A DNA stretch of 64,000 nucleotides, taken from Anseranas semipalmata. Lineage: Eukaryota; Chordata; Aves; Anseriformes; Anseranatidae. The translations under genes were made by a program, and so were the position numbers. The DNA lies in NCBI GenBank assembly GCA_013399115.1, contig VXAA01003380.1, positions 12,501 to 76,500 of the forward strand. The letters run 5' to 3'. Of the stretch, positions 27,203-39,350 are shown one piece after another. Below the pieces are notes generated by a model. It searched no databases. It was not told the DNA's origin and saw only the letters and a list, made by a program, of their open reading frames with translations. Position 1 is the first letter of the stretch; each line of letters opens with the position of its first letter.

Positions 27203-27387
27203 CTGAGGGAAAGAAGGAGGAAAGCGGGGAAGGAGGGAGGGAGAGGACGGACACATTTGGAGTGATGGCGTTTGTCTTCCCAAGAGATTGCTCACGGGAT
27301 GAGTCCTGCTTTCCTGGAAATGTATGAACATTTGCCCGCCAATGGGAAGTAGTGAAGTTTGCTTTGCTGCAAACTTCTGTTTAACCT

Positions 27388-27393
27388 AATAAA
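27388..27393 (+). terminator. LTR polyadenylation signal AATAAA
   Basis: Canonical AATAAA followed by a T-rich CTGTCTTTATCTC stretch within the solo LTR. It could still terminate read-through transcripts on the plus strand. Confidence 0.75.
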
Positions 27394-27520
27394 CTGTCTT
27401 TATCTCAACGCATGAGTTCTTGCACTTTTACCTTTCTGATTCTCTCCCCCATCCCACTGTGGGGAGAGTGAGTGACTGGCTGTGTGGAGCTCAGCTGCCT
27501 GCTGGGGTTAAACCACAACA

Positions 27521-29341
27521 GAAGAGAACATTTCTCAAGGTCTTTTGGATTTTTCTTCCCCTTGGATTACAGGAAGAACCCTGAATCACCCTATATTGCA
27601 AACAATGGTTTCAAGAGTATGGTCCTTAATTTCCCACTCGTGATCCAATTCGCCAAAATGCTTTAACCATCTGGATCTTCTAGCAGATAAAACATTGACA
27701 AGTTAATTTGCTGCCACAGAAACCATTTTTGCAGACTCACTGTCTCCTGATGCAAGATAAGCAAATATAAGCAAAATAGGCAAATTAAGACTTTCAACTT
27801 TCATAATGCTTAGATGAGCTTTTTTTCTTTTTTCTCTCCTTTTTTTTTTTTTTTTGTCACTGTCTTCAAACTTTTTCCTTCAAAATATGGAGCAGTCTCT
27901 CTGCCCATCAAAACCAAAACAGAAGACAACAGATACTTATGACAGAGTATAGCATTTCCTAGAGTAAGAAGGTGGGAAGTCAGCAATGACAAAACTTCAT
28001 GGTACACAGTATCTAGCATCCTGACAATGTCTTGCGTGCTTTGCTAAATAGCTGCCAAGTTTGGACAGGGAGAAGGACTGAGGCAATAAACATGGAGTCA
28101 CAGCTTCTGGCACACCTTTGAAGGTACTGATTAGAAGGCACCAAATGACTAGATGCTAGAGATGTAGCATTTAATTTGCACTGAAGTTGCCAAAGGCTGT
28201 ACTTAATTTCTGTCTAAGCATTTAGAAGTAGGAACACGAATAGGATCTGACAAGCCAAAAAGAACCCTGAAGTCTTGGATCAAGATTTGGAGGGACCTGC
28301 TTAGTTTTATTCTGCAAAGAAAGATGTCAAATGATGAGCGTCTTTAAGAGACTGGCTGCATTGTGACCCAGACATATATGGGTAAGCGTCCTGCCTGAAG
28401 TGCCAGATGAAAATATGAAGGAAGAACAGCAGACAGTGCTACTAATCTTGTTACTAATCAAAGGAAAATTGTAATTCATATGCGCTCTGATAGCAGCAAT
28501 TTGCCAGCAATTAGTAAGTGTCCTTAATAGCTGAAGGTATAAATTTCAAGAAAAAAAAAAAAAAAGGAAAACTACCTAATAGGACTCCAGGAGAGAACCA
28601 ACCTATTAGGTGAAATGAAGACTTACACATCTTAACAGAAATAATAAATGTGTGCAAAGCTGTCAGAGTAACTTCTCACAGCTACTGTGATTGAAGGCGC
28701 AGATAAAATTGGTGGCAAATCAGAAGAAATGTCTAGGGCTCCACACAACATAAGCAGTTCCTAATATGAAGGAGAGGATATTCTAGAAATAGAAGAACAT
28801 CCAACAATAGAGCTGTATTTTGAAGATTCACAGGAACTAAACATTTATTTGGTGAAATAATGGGCCCAAGCTTTCTATTGTCCTCTGCTTTCTCATCAGA
28901 CTATATCACAGCCAAAAGGAAATTCAAAAGTAGGTTTCATGAGCTTCTCTGTACTTCTCATCCCTTTGAGGATGGAAGTTCAAAAAATAAGATGATATTA
29001 AAGAAACTGCCTTCATGAGGCTGTGCATGGGGGCTTGATCCCTTGCCCTAGTCACTGAGCTGTATTCTAAAGACACCCTTTTTCTTGGCTGGAAGAAAAG
29101 GCAGAGTTGAGCACCACCCAAATGCTCAAAGCTACTCAGATCTGAGACAGATCTAACAGATCTAACCTCTACTGTTTATCTTAAGAGGATTTAGGTCCCT
29201 AAGCATTTTCCAAAGATAAGCTTCTCTCTGAGACAATAAAGACTTCTAGTATGACCATCTGATAATTCCCACCACTTACGAGGCCATTTGAAATCCATCA
29301 AGGAAAACATAAAAGGGATTAAAAAAGTAAATAGTAATAAT

Positions 29342-29380
<39 letters not shown>

Positions 29381-30023
29381 CACAGGCAAAAGAGGATTCA
29401 AACCAATCCAAAACAGCTTTAAAGGATAAACTCAAGGCCAAGAAAGAGTAGGACTTGGTTCAAATCCAAGCTTCGTTTACCATGTGTTCCCCTTTTACCA
29501 CTTGTTTTATCCATTAAACAGGCATGGACATAGGTCCACCAGGTGGGTACTGCTAAAGGTAAAAGGCTCATTCACACCCACAACAGGAAGATGTATATAA
29601 AATATCACTCACAGGAAAAATAATCATTTGAATGTCATTGCAATCATCTGTAAAGTTATAGAAAAAGCAAATTCATATAGACGTGTAAATGTTACTAGCA
29701 TATCCTATTCTGGCTGGTAGTAATGTTAAGACAAAACAGGTATCACTCCTATCAATAACAGGAATGATATTCAAGTTGATGAAGCACCTTAAACTCAGTG
29801 GAAGACAATTTCTAATTCAGAAATTGACTTAAAAGATCTGAAGAACTGCATACTGTCCAAAGAAAGAAGGAAGTCCTTAAATTCCCTCATTTGGAAAGAG
29901 AGAACAGTCAATAAATAGAGCAGCCAATTAGATGTTAAAGCTCAAAGAGATGACATTACAATAGAAAAAGAGCAGAAAATAAAAAAGGTCTTCCTGTAAC
30001 TATGGGTTAAAAAAAAAAAAAAA
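27521..30023. other. Unique AT-rich sequence up to the first scaffold gap
   Basis: No gene was recognised. There is a T16 run at 27840-27855, an A-run near 28551-28565, A36 at 29343-29378, and A15 running directly into the gap at 30024. GGATTTAGGTCCCTAAGC near 29187 faintly recalls the ancient repeat at 16114 but is too short to call. Confidence 0.5.
29343..29378 (+). repeat. Poly(A) run, 36 bases
   Basis: Longest uninterrupted homopolymer in the window. The upstream sequence shows no recognisable parent gene or SINE. Confidence 0.97.
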
Positions 30024-30089
30024 NNNNNNNNNNNNNNNNNNNNNNNNNNNNNNNNNNNNNNNNNNNNNNNNNNNNNNNNNNNNNNNNNN
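30024..30089. other. Assembly gap (66 N)
   Basis: A run of N directly after a 15-base A-run, so the gap probably arose from difficulty in reading the homopolymer. Confidence 0.99.
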
Positions 30090-31858
30090 AACATTATTGT
30101 TTCCCCTACCAGTATCTCTTTACATAACAGTCCAAATTTATCTTGAAGCCACTCTTGGGTGAAAAGGTTTTACATGGGCACTTTGCAGATACAAAAGATT
30201 TTTATTCTTTTGAATATCTGGAATGGAAGTTTTCAGTTAGTGAACCATCCAGTCTGTTAATCTGAAAGAAAGGTATGGATGGAATTTCAGAGTTTGTTTC
30301 TCAATAAATTCCAATTAGTTTTAAAAGCTTCAACATATGATGGGAAATGCAACTATATGACTATCCTTTAGCTTATGTCAAAATTATTTTACATAATTAC
30401 TACTTAGTAAGCCTGGGGTCAGATTTTCCTTTCACTTACACCAGTGAAACAAGACCTGAGTAAAGTTTCTTTGCTGTCTCCAAGAAAAGAATTTTGCTCC
30501 CAGTCTTTTTACTAAGTGCCATATTAAAAAAAAAAAAAAAAAAAAAGGCAGCATGTCAGATCATATCCAAGTAACTACTTCTGACAGAGCTATAGTCATT
30601 TACACAAAATCAGAATCTAGCTTACTATCACAGATTAATTATGAATTTTGAAGTAGTACAATCAGAAAGGAATAAAATATCTTCTATTGTTACTTTTATC
30701 ATCATAAACAAAATACAGGATTTCCTTCCCACCTTTCTATTATAACTTTAAATAATCTGCCTTTATAGCTACTTACAATGTTTTGTTTCCTTTAAATGTG
30801 TCTGCAAATGTCACAGTATAGTGCAAGTGTGAAAGTCTTATACTAAAGTCAGAATGTTCATATCGCCTGAGAGCTTAGTTTTTTTAATGGAAAGAAAATA
30901 ATATCTGAATGCTCAATGCAACTTAAAAATTATTTATATAAAATTAATATGTATACACAGCCTATTGACACGTACATATTTGTGTACACACATTTCCACA
31001 AGAACTTAACACTTGGTTAGAAAGTAACCTTTTCTTAAAAAGTACTGAAATACACTGTTTTACATGCTCCACCGCACAAATTTCTACATCTCAATTCTCT
31101 ATGTACTTTTGGATGGACCTATCTGAAATTCATATATAAGGGATACAAATGCTTTGCTTCCATCTGATCCTTTAAACTTTCATAATCATATATCTATATT
31201 AGATCCAAACATGCTCTATTTCTTCTTTTGAAAATTTTGAAATTGAATTCGCTGTTGTGCCAAAATCTCCATATCCCATTCAGCCACAGCTCAAAAATGC
31301 ATGCACATATTTGTATAGATACAGAAACATAGCTTGGCATAAGGTAGCTGGTGGAAGTTGGCACTAGACAAACACAGCTAATCATGTTGCCTATAAAGCT
31401 TCACAAAGACTGCACCAATGATAAAAGACTGCACTAATACAGCCTTGTGAGCTGCCCTGGAGTGTGCAGTGTCCCTTAACGGTCCTGTCCTCAGGGCAGA
31501 GGGCAGTTCCCAGCCCAGCCTTTTCCTGCCTTGTGCCATCTTTGTTATCACGTCTTCTTTGCCCTGCCCTTCTGCCCATCAGGATGCGCCATGTGTAGGG
31601 TTGGTTTCTGCTGACTGGCTTGCATTGGCCATTGCCTCCAGGAGTAAGAGTGATCTGTAACTGTCTTTCAACAGAGATGTTCAGGTTGAGTCTTTCTTCT
31701 CTATTTGGCCATCGGTTTTCACAAAACTTGCAGGAATCTCCAATGTTTAAGGTTTCCAGTCCTCCTGGGTAGACAGGCTATTTAGCAGTGGGCTAATGGA
31801 AAGCATCCTTCAGAAACAAAGCTAAAACCAGCAAAACCCATATTTTCCAAGCCTGTGC
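30090..31858. other. Unique AT-rich sequence
   Basis: No gene was recognised. A21 lies at 30526-30546. Around 30419-30465 the word CAGATTTTCCTTTCACTTACACCAGTG resembles the ancient 'ttacaccagtgtaa' amniote repeat; it is short and is not called separately. Confidence 0.5.
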
Positions 31859-32212
31859 ATGTTTCAGGTAGCAACACTATTCCTGTTTATACTCTCTGTT
31901 TTTGCCTTTTCCTTTGCCAGTGTAGACGATCAACAAGAAGAGAGTTTCTCAGATAAAATTAGTTCTGCATCAGTGCGACAAGGAAAAACACTTAATTGCA
32001 GCTACAGATCTCAACTGATCCCTTGCAACTGCAAATCATCACTTCATCACTGCCCTGCATTTTTGCATTTTTCCTACCTCAATTCTTGCTCTTTCTGCCA
32101 AGTGCTCAGTGCTGCATATCCCACGTTATCCCTCTTCTGTTGTACTGGTACAAACCATTCCCCCCCAGCTAATGACTCTGTAGAAACCACTTCATCTTTC
32201 TCAACTGTGTGA
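31859..32212 (+). other. Open frame with signal-peptide-like start (unproven)
   Basis: A 117-codon ATG-initiated frame whose N-terminus (MFQVATLFLFILSVFAFSFA, residues 1-20) looks like a secretory signal: a hydrophobic core of about 16 residues, then small residues and an acidic Val-Asp-Asp-Gln-Gln-Glu-Glu segment. The remainder is Ser/Cys-rich with no domain that I recognise. The DNA behind the hydrophobic core is pyrimidine-rich and ends in TTTGCCAG at 31912-31919, so it also looks like a splice-acceptor tract; pyrimidine-rich DNA encodes Phe/Leu/Ser by default. No matching donor site or further exon is visible. I think this is most likely a chance frame. Confidence 0.15.
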
Positions 32213-32554
32213 CAGTGCAGACAAAAGAGCAGCTGTCCACCTAGGACACTCACAGCTCACACCAGTATCATTTCCAAGGAGATCCTTAAACACAAAGTGT
32301 TTAGGTTAACCCACTACGGAAGACAAAAGGCAAATACACTCAGCCTGGTCCTCAGATGTAGAACAAACAACTGCTCAGCACTTCATACACCAACTCTTTT
32401 AGCATCTGTACTGAGAAAGATGCAGCGTACATGTACTATAGCAAACAACAGCATAATGCCTCTCCTATGTATCATGAAAATGCAGGCACTTACTCTCATC
32501 TTTATATATGCCCAGATGTAGGAATGGGTGGAAAGGGGTTGGAAGTGTCTTTCC
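32213..32554. other. Unique sequence
   Basis: Short open frames only; nothing recognised. Confidence 0.5.
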
Positions 32555-32589
32555 TTTTTTTTTTTTTTNAAAAAAAAAAAAAAAAAAAA
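32555..32589. other. T14-N-A20 junction (one-base gap)
   Basis: Fourteen T, a single N at 32569, then twenty A. A perfect T-to-A homopolymer inversion around one N is the kind of structure produced when two contig ends are joined, or a gap is filled, inside low-complexity sequence. The true sequence here should be considered unknown. Confidence 0.9.
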
Positions 32590-35500
32590 TGTATCTGAAA
32601 AAGCCTCAGCTCTTTTAACAAGAAATCAAGATTGAGCTCGGGTTTAGCAAATTTCAGGACTAAAGCATGCTCAGCCTTGCAGTGCATTGAAAATTAAGCT
32701 CTGTAAGGTTCACATATTACCACTAACCCTAGTTCAGAGATAATAAAAGGTTAGGGAGGAAGCAGAGATGAGTTGTTGTTTTTTTCTCCTAGCTAGATGA
32801 AAAGAAAAAACCAAACATGATGGTTGCAAAAAACCTGTATTCCACAACAAGTCCTTAAGACTCCCATGTGCTACATCAGCAGCAGTACATCCTCGATTTT
32901 TATTGTAATCTTGTGGCTTTTTATTTGTAACTTATATGAAAAGAATCACATTGATTGGGGCAGATTTAACTCAGTAAAACCTATTCTACTGAGATTGTCT
33001 GTGCTAGGTGATTTTATCAAGTTCTCTTTTGGTTTCATTTTCTTCCTCATCCCTATCCCCAGGGGAGATTGCAGCCCAGCTTGCAGAGCAAATTGCCCTA
33101 AATTGAGTTCTTTCTCTGCCATATACAGGCCTGCCTTTGGCTCCTCAGCTTGAAAACTTTATGCATTCTTATTTTTCTCCATCTTCCTTAACATCCCCCT
33201 TCTCTTTCCAATTAAAATGGAGAAGTTTGCACCGATACCTGCTCCCAATTAAGTGAATACTGCATTACCAGCCACACTCTCCAGATCTCCTTTACCCTCC
33301 CTTCATTAGCTCTATTCCTCTGAGGTTTCCTGGCTGTCTGCCAGGGACTTATGGCAAGAATTCAAAATCTTGTACACTTTATCCCCTCAAAATCATTCTT
33401 GAATTTAAGCAGCCTGCTCCTTGGGCCCAGCATGAGAAATGCTAGTAACTGATTCAAAGAGGAGGAGAGAAAAGAAAGAAAATGATTTATTTAAAAGGTT
33501 AAAAAGCTCTCATAAAAGAAGCTAAGCTAAAAGAGGTTAAACTTCCGGGCTAATTGGCTTCCGTTTCCTTTTAAAAAATCTTTCTGGAAGACAACAAATG
33601 ACAGGAAGGTGTTCCTGTTTTATTTAAGAGTATTCATGCCTACAGAAAACGCATCATTCTCTTAACACCTCAGGCATGTTCACTACTGCTCACTCAAATT
33701 ACACACCCAGCACAGAAAATAAAACAAACCTAGGCAGTCAGAGCAGCTGGGCTGTTGGGGTTTTTTTGGCCTTTTTTTTTTTTTTTTAAATCACCATCTA
33801 ATTTTCCAACAAATGTGAGCACTGTAGTACCATGGCATCAGCCATTCTCATCTGACACTTAAAATAACTAACATCATGTCAAGCTGTCATCAGCAATAGC
33901 CATTTTGGCAAGTCTGAAACAGCAGAGGGAAGTACTGTATCCTTGCATTACTACTTAAAACTCTATAAACTCTCCTCACAGATCACGCAAGTTTGCTGTA
34001 TTTATCAAACAATAATTTTTCCAAATGGTTCAGCATAATTTAGTGTCTGAAGGCACTTCTGTGGAACTATGGTTTTTCTTGTGACCTGATATAAAGCAGT
34101 CATTTAACCCACTTATAACAAAATTCTGATATGAATGGTTTGATATTCAGTGACTGCTTCTCTCAAAATTCTACCCCAAAACAGTCAGGTTTCATTTCCT
34201 GCGGACCCTAGAAGAAGCTTTTATCTCTTAAGACATTACAGTATTTCTGATGGCATTGTAGTAGTCTTCACAGACATTTCACATGGGAGATTTTTAGCAA
34301 CCTGAATACTTTCAAATTTGCAGCACTGAATTCCTGCCTTCTGATAGCTGGCAATTTCTCACAAGTCACAGCTTCCAGGTTACACTGAATTAGTAGGAAT
34401 ATTTTGTGGGAGGAAGGGTGTTTGGAAGAGAGAGGGGGGGTTAACACTGCTTTCAAGAATTTCAGTGACTTGCAGTCTACAGATTTAATTTTCTCCATCT
34501 CTTCATTTCTCAGCCAATACATCTTGATGCAGGGTGATTCCTTCTTAATGAAGATAATCTCTTTGGAAAATTCTTTTAAAGTGAAGGAGGAAAATTATCT
34601 CCTATTTGTTGAAGATGCTTCTGATCTTGTATTTCCCCTGTTATTAAATCTTTCTTTACTATTTATTGTTTCTCATTCTCTTTTACAGATGGAAACAGAA
34701 AAGGGCATTTTAACTATGAGAAATGATTGTAAAACTAGTAAACAATGTAATATTTAGGCCTTATAAATCTTTCTGTAAGATCTTATTGCATTTACTTAAG
34801 CCATGTCCACAAGCAAGTGACAACCATCCCTCACGCCCTCCCTTGCAGATAGGTAATAAGCAGCAAACCAGTGCAGGATCAGGACTGACATATGTAATTA
34901 TTAGACCCAACAAGAGGAAAAAGAAAAGTAGCCACTATGTGAAAATATACAGTGCATATATAGTACTCTAAAAAAATAAACGTGTTCCATCAAGCAAATA
35001 AAATACTCTGTGAATTGACATAGTGTATTAAAATACAGTAAAATAATCATCATGAAACAATGTGAAACGAATTTGCTATATTCATACTAGAAAGTCCCAG
35101 TGAAGAACCACCAATATCCCAAAGCTAGTATACTGTTGGCCTATATTCAATATTATCAATAATCCTTGCTCATGAAAGGCCACAGATTATACATGTCAAG
35201 AAAGAACTGTACTAGAAAGCTGCAGGTTAAATAATTCATGGTACACAGGATGGGTACAGTGTACTACAGTACTTTCTGGATATCTGTGTACTTCAGTTAC
35301 TGAAGCAGAGGTGTACCAGAGCCTTGAACTTTGTTACAGTGTTCTCTCTGCTTAGACTTACGGTGTCTCTCTCTGACACAATGAAGCTCAATTTCTTTTT
35401 TAAATAGTGGCAGAGTTTCAACAGCAAGACCAGGGCCATGACTTCCAACTAGAACAGCCTTGCATCTGACAGCATAAGACAGGTTTTGAACAGTGTAGAT

Positions 35501-35923
35501 GTGAACTTCCTCAGCTAGAGGAAGGAACCGTACCCAAGTTTTACGATGTTAAAGAACAATCTTTAAATATGATCATTCTATAAAAGAGTAAATCATTCTT
35601 CTGCTGACTTATTTTAGGAGTCTGGTATTAAGTCAATAGCCCCTTTTTGATAGGAGTCTACCGCAGTTACCATGTGCAAGGCACACGTTAACGTTGCCAA
35701 CTGACTTGCTTAGAATTACATGCTAAAAGCAATTTGTTTCTGGATGTCATCTGGCTTGCACCTGGTGTAGATTCCCACGTGTTCAGTATGATCAAGATTG
35801 GTTTGGTCCTGGAAAACCTCACAAGTGCAATTCTATGCACCCAAGGAATTTTAAAATAACAAGAAGCCTACATCTTCCTACTTAACTCCATGGTTAGATG
35901 GTAGCTAACTACGGATTTTCAGT
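32590..35923. other. Unique AT-rich sequence
   Basis: No supported gene. A purine-rich patch lies at about 33458-33490 and T16 at 33772-33787. Open frames of up to 117 codons (for example 34404-34757) show no family resemblance. Confidence 0.5.
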
Positions 35924-35980
35924 GTTAGAGTTGGGTATCTAAACTCCCACTAACTCCTTTTTTTTGGATCTGGCCCTGGA
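35924..35980. repeat. Ancient amniote repeat fragment ('TCTAAACTCCCACTAACTCC...GGATCTGGCCC')
   Basis: GTTAGAGTTGGGTATCTAAACT, CCCACTAACTCC and GGATCTGGCCCTGG follow the pattern of the same old dispersed amniote repeat as at 12751-12820 ('aggcacctaaactcccattgacttcaatgggatctggccc'). A T8 run replaces the expected core. The formal name is uncertain. Confidence 0.45.
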
Positions 35981-37605
35981 TTTATTGCAAGGGTTTTTTG
36001 TTTGTTTTCTGTTTTGTTTTGTTTTGTCTCCCTAGACAAGCTCACACTGCAGCCTGAATTTAAATTTTACAGATGAAAATCTTTATCATAAAGGTGTGGT
36101 CCTTGCTGGTGAACTTTTATTTTCATGAATGAATGAAAACCATCTAACTTTCTCCAACTTAGATGGAAATATCTTTCGACACATATTTTGGCATGCAAAG
36201 CACAGCTGGCAGAACACTGCAAACAGGTTCAAAAAATAGCTCGGAGAAGGAAGGCAGAGTACTGCCCTGTGTTGCCAGTGGTTATTGAGAAAGGAAAGTT
36301 ATTTAATTTTTTTGCCTTGGATGAAGTGAGCAAATTTTCCCTTACTCTGTGAAAATCATCATCATAGATCTTTCAATTCATGTCCAATACAAGTATCTAC
36401 AGGCCTAGAAAAAACATGCCATACAAAAATAAACAAGATTAAAAGTAAAAGCATTTTTCTTCCAACTCAGAGATCTCTGAAGTTCCATTTTGAGATGTTT
36501 ACCTTCAAAAGCTAGATGAATATATTTACGATATTCTTTTAAAGAACAGTGGAACTAGTCTTTCTATGAATTTCAACTACAATACACCTTCCAGTGTTAA
36601 TTGGACCACATGCTTGGTTTGTTATTCCTCTCAGTCTGCAAAGGGCCCTGAATATGCTCTTAGAGACACCTCTCAAATGTTAACCAATTAAATTATGCTT
36701 AATATTTCTATAGTTTGTTGGGAACCTCAAAAGGGACAATGAATCACACCCACCCTACTCTCATCAGATCCCACTGACATCAGAAAGGAATAATTATTCA
36801 TTGATTATGGCATAGTAAATCTCCAGCACCATAGGAGCATTTCATCCAACAGTTTTGAAATAATCTCCCTTTCACCACCAAATGCTTCATTTTTCCAGCT
36901 ACAGACAGATCAGTTAGAATATGTCAGACCATGGAAAAATTTGAAATAGTTACAATGCATTAGAGATATTAAGATAAAATCAGTAAAAAAAAAAAAAAAA
37001 AAAGTGTCCAATGTGGAACTGAAAGTACAGTGGCAAATATTACAACTAATTAATTTTGTAATGTCCAAAGGATATTTAAGTAGGCATGTCAACTTACTCT
37101 GTACCACTAAGTTATATTGGCAATGTATTAATTATAAACCAGTGTTCCTATTACTTTTTGATGCTAGAATCCCCTTCTCTCAGTATTGTGTTTCTCAGCA
37201 CAACTAGTATTTAAAGGAGAATCTAGAGAAGGAAAATCTTTGTTCTCCTTACAATAGTCTATTATTGGGAACATCTCAGGGTATCTCAGGGTTTCAAGTA
37301 AAGCATCTGTATTTTGTATGCTAGCTAATAGTTAATGCCTCTTTGATGACTCCAGGAAATGGGAACAAAGGACAGTTTTTTGTCCAAAGTAAATTAGTGA
37401 CAATAAATGCAGTTCAGTAAGCTATTTCTGAGTACCTTTTGTTCATATGAGCTTCCTTGGAAGTCTGAAGGTGGTAGTCATTTCCTAGCTTGATAATTAA
37501 TTGCTGTTATTATTATGACTATTCTTAATATCCTCAGGGAAAATATAAACATTTTGAAATACTAAAAAGTATGATATTTCTGCTACAATTGGTATGCTGT
37601 TTTCA
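35981..37605. other. Unique AT-rich sequence
   Basis: A (GTTTT)n-like run lies at about 35993-36027 and A19 at 36985-37003. No gene was recognised. Confidence 0.5.
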
Positions 37606-37725
37606 AAAAGGAAGACCAAGGCATACAGAGAATAACTTGTTCAAGGTCATACACTCAGTGTGCAGCACAGACAGGATTAGAATTTCAAGTTCTTGAATCT
37701 CTGCACCTCAGTAACCACTACCCTC
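37606..37725 (-). repeat. Ancient L3/MIR-type repeat tail
   Basis: AAGGCATACAGAGAATAACTTG, TTCAAGGTCATACACTCAGTG, GCACAGACAGGATTAGAATTTC and CACCTCAGTAACCACTACCC reproduce, in order, the reverse-complemented tail of amniote L3/MIR-class elements ('...gaggcacagagagataacttgcccaaggtcacacagcaagt...aggattagaac...taaccactagacc'). It is the clearest member of this class in the window. Confidence 0.7.
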
Positions 37726-39292
37726 ATAATTTTAATAAATAATACACTTTATGTCACAGAAGGTATCAAGAATACTCGTACATGTCATGAAGTGCTAAAA
37801 CCTGTAACAAATAAAGCACAACAAAGTAGCAGCACATGAATACATAATAAATTATGTCATTGTGCAGTGTTAAAAACCTTTCAACTTCTATAGTTCTCGT
37901 AATTCCCTTAGCCAGGTATAAAAATCTTGCTGGTACTTGTCTCTTGAACTTAAAGCAACCACTGAACACAATGAAGCCATACAATATCTCATGGTTCTCC
38001 TTGTGTGCATTATTCTGAAGTGAAGGACCACACAAATGAGATGCAGCATCGAGTCCAGGCAAAGAAACCCTGCCAGCCTGCAAGAGCCAGCTCAGATACC
38101 AGCACCATAGACATAAAAATCCAGGAAGCACAATGTCCCCACATGCTCATTAGTTTGGCCTTTTAATTTTGTGAAGGGTGAGAAAGGTGAGAAATTAGTA
38201 CCGGGCTTGCAGCACTACCAACGCAATAAGAAGGTGGCAGAGATTCATGGCAAGTATTTCTGACCAAAGTGCAAAGAGCTGGGCTCACTGTGCACAGATC
38301 AGTGCCCCTTTTCTGGCTGCCAAAAGGTTGGAACCACCTTGCTATTAAATGTCTACTGTCACTTTTGCCTACTTAATAATTATTTACTTAAGGAGAAAAT
38401 AAATCAGGAAAACTAACTTTAAAAGTTTAAGAAGCTTTGCACTTATGGCCAAAGAGTAAGGTGCAAATACCATACAAAGAGGCAAGTCAGCTGATCAGTT
38501 AAGTCTTTCTTCTAAGGCAGAAGCTCCTCAATTTTGCTGATACCTACTCATCACTAGAGTGCAGCAAGTTACTACCAGCCAAAACTCAGCAGGAGCTGTT
38601 ACTTCACAGACAAACAGCAAACCAAGTTGCTCTGTATAAGGCAATGTATTCCAATGCCAGCTCCTGCAGAAATGGGAAAGCATCTTTGCACAGAAGCAAG
38701 GTACCACTGAATAACTGACTAGGAGAGCTCTCAGAGAACTGTTTCAACTCAGTAAGACAAAGGCAACCAAAACAGGAAAAAAAAAAAAGAAAGAAAGAAA
38801 AAAACAGAACTGACGGTTTTCTTTACAGTTAGTAAATTGAATAGCCTCAACTCAAAATCCAGCAAGCACCAGTGCTTTCAACACCAAAAGGAGGCAGGAG
38901 TCACCTGGCCACTTGTGAGGGCAGTGGAAGTGAAGAAAGCAAAACCTACCACTGAAAGCTTTTAGCTTTGTTCAGCTGCTTGCAGAACTGCAGCTCAAGG
39001 TAGGTGGTGTGTGTGTCTCCTCTTCATCTAGCACCTGTGGTTGACTTCTTTCAGATTTCTAAAAGTTCTTTTATATGCAAGTCCTCTGTAATCAAGCTGA
39101 GTTAAGAGGTAGACATTATCTTTTAGTGGCTTTTTTGAATTACCCCTTGAAAATGTTATAGACCTTGAGTATGCTCAGTGTTGTTTACAACATGTAAAAA
39201 ACATTTTCATTTATTCTTCTAATTACTACATGTAATTTAATGCCTCATGTTTTTTTACTACTAGGAGTCTATGAGACTTACTCTGCTTTCAA
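37726..39292. other. Unique sequence
   Basis: No gene was recognised. A 121-codon minus-strand frame (37766-38131) has a hydrophobic C-terminal half but no recognisable family. An A-run with an (AAAG)n-like tail lies at about 38779-38805. Confidence 0.5.
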
Positions 39293-39350
39293 TTACACCA
39301 ACATAAATCAGTTGTAATTCCACTAAAATCAGTGAATTTTGTTGGTGTAA
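39293..39350. repeat. Short inverted-repeat element (58 bp)
   Basis: TTACACCAAC at 39293-39302 is the exact reverse complement of GTTGGTGTAA at 39341-39350. Between them, AAATCAGTTGTAATTCCACTAAAATCAGTG keeps the words of the ancient 'ttacaccagtgtaaatcag...attcca' amniote repeat, which is normally hairpin-forming. It is probably an old non-autonomous DNA element fragment; the name is uncertain. Confidence 0.55.

Larger units (their letters stand above)
26921..27520 (+). mobile_element. Solo LTR of an avian endogenous retrovirus (600 bp)
   Basis: The element begins TGTCCTGGTTTTGGCTGGG and ends GGGGTTAAACCACAACA, giving TG...CA termini and a length of exactly 600 bp. Its internal order matches the widespread avian LTR with 'GATAGAGTTAATTTTCTTC', 'ACCCAAACTGGCCAAAGGG', a TATA-like CATAAAAG (27195-27202), an AATAAA (27388-27393) about 190 bp further on, and 'CTGTCTTTATCTCAAC'. 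The flanking five bases are GAAGG on the left and GAAGA on the right, a 4/5 match consistent with a decayed 5-bp target duplication. No primer-binding site or retroviral gene follows, so this is a solo LTR left by recombination. I believe the family is ERVL-like, judged partly from the 5-bp duplication, but ERVK is not excluded. Confidence 0.92.

Noticed and set aside
37766..38131. 121-codon minus-strand frame with hydrophobic C-terminal half
   Set aside because: Hydrophobicity follows from AT-rich codons; no domain, no neighbouring exon.
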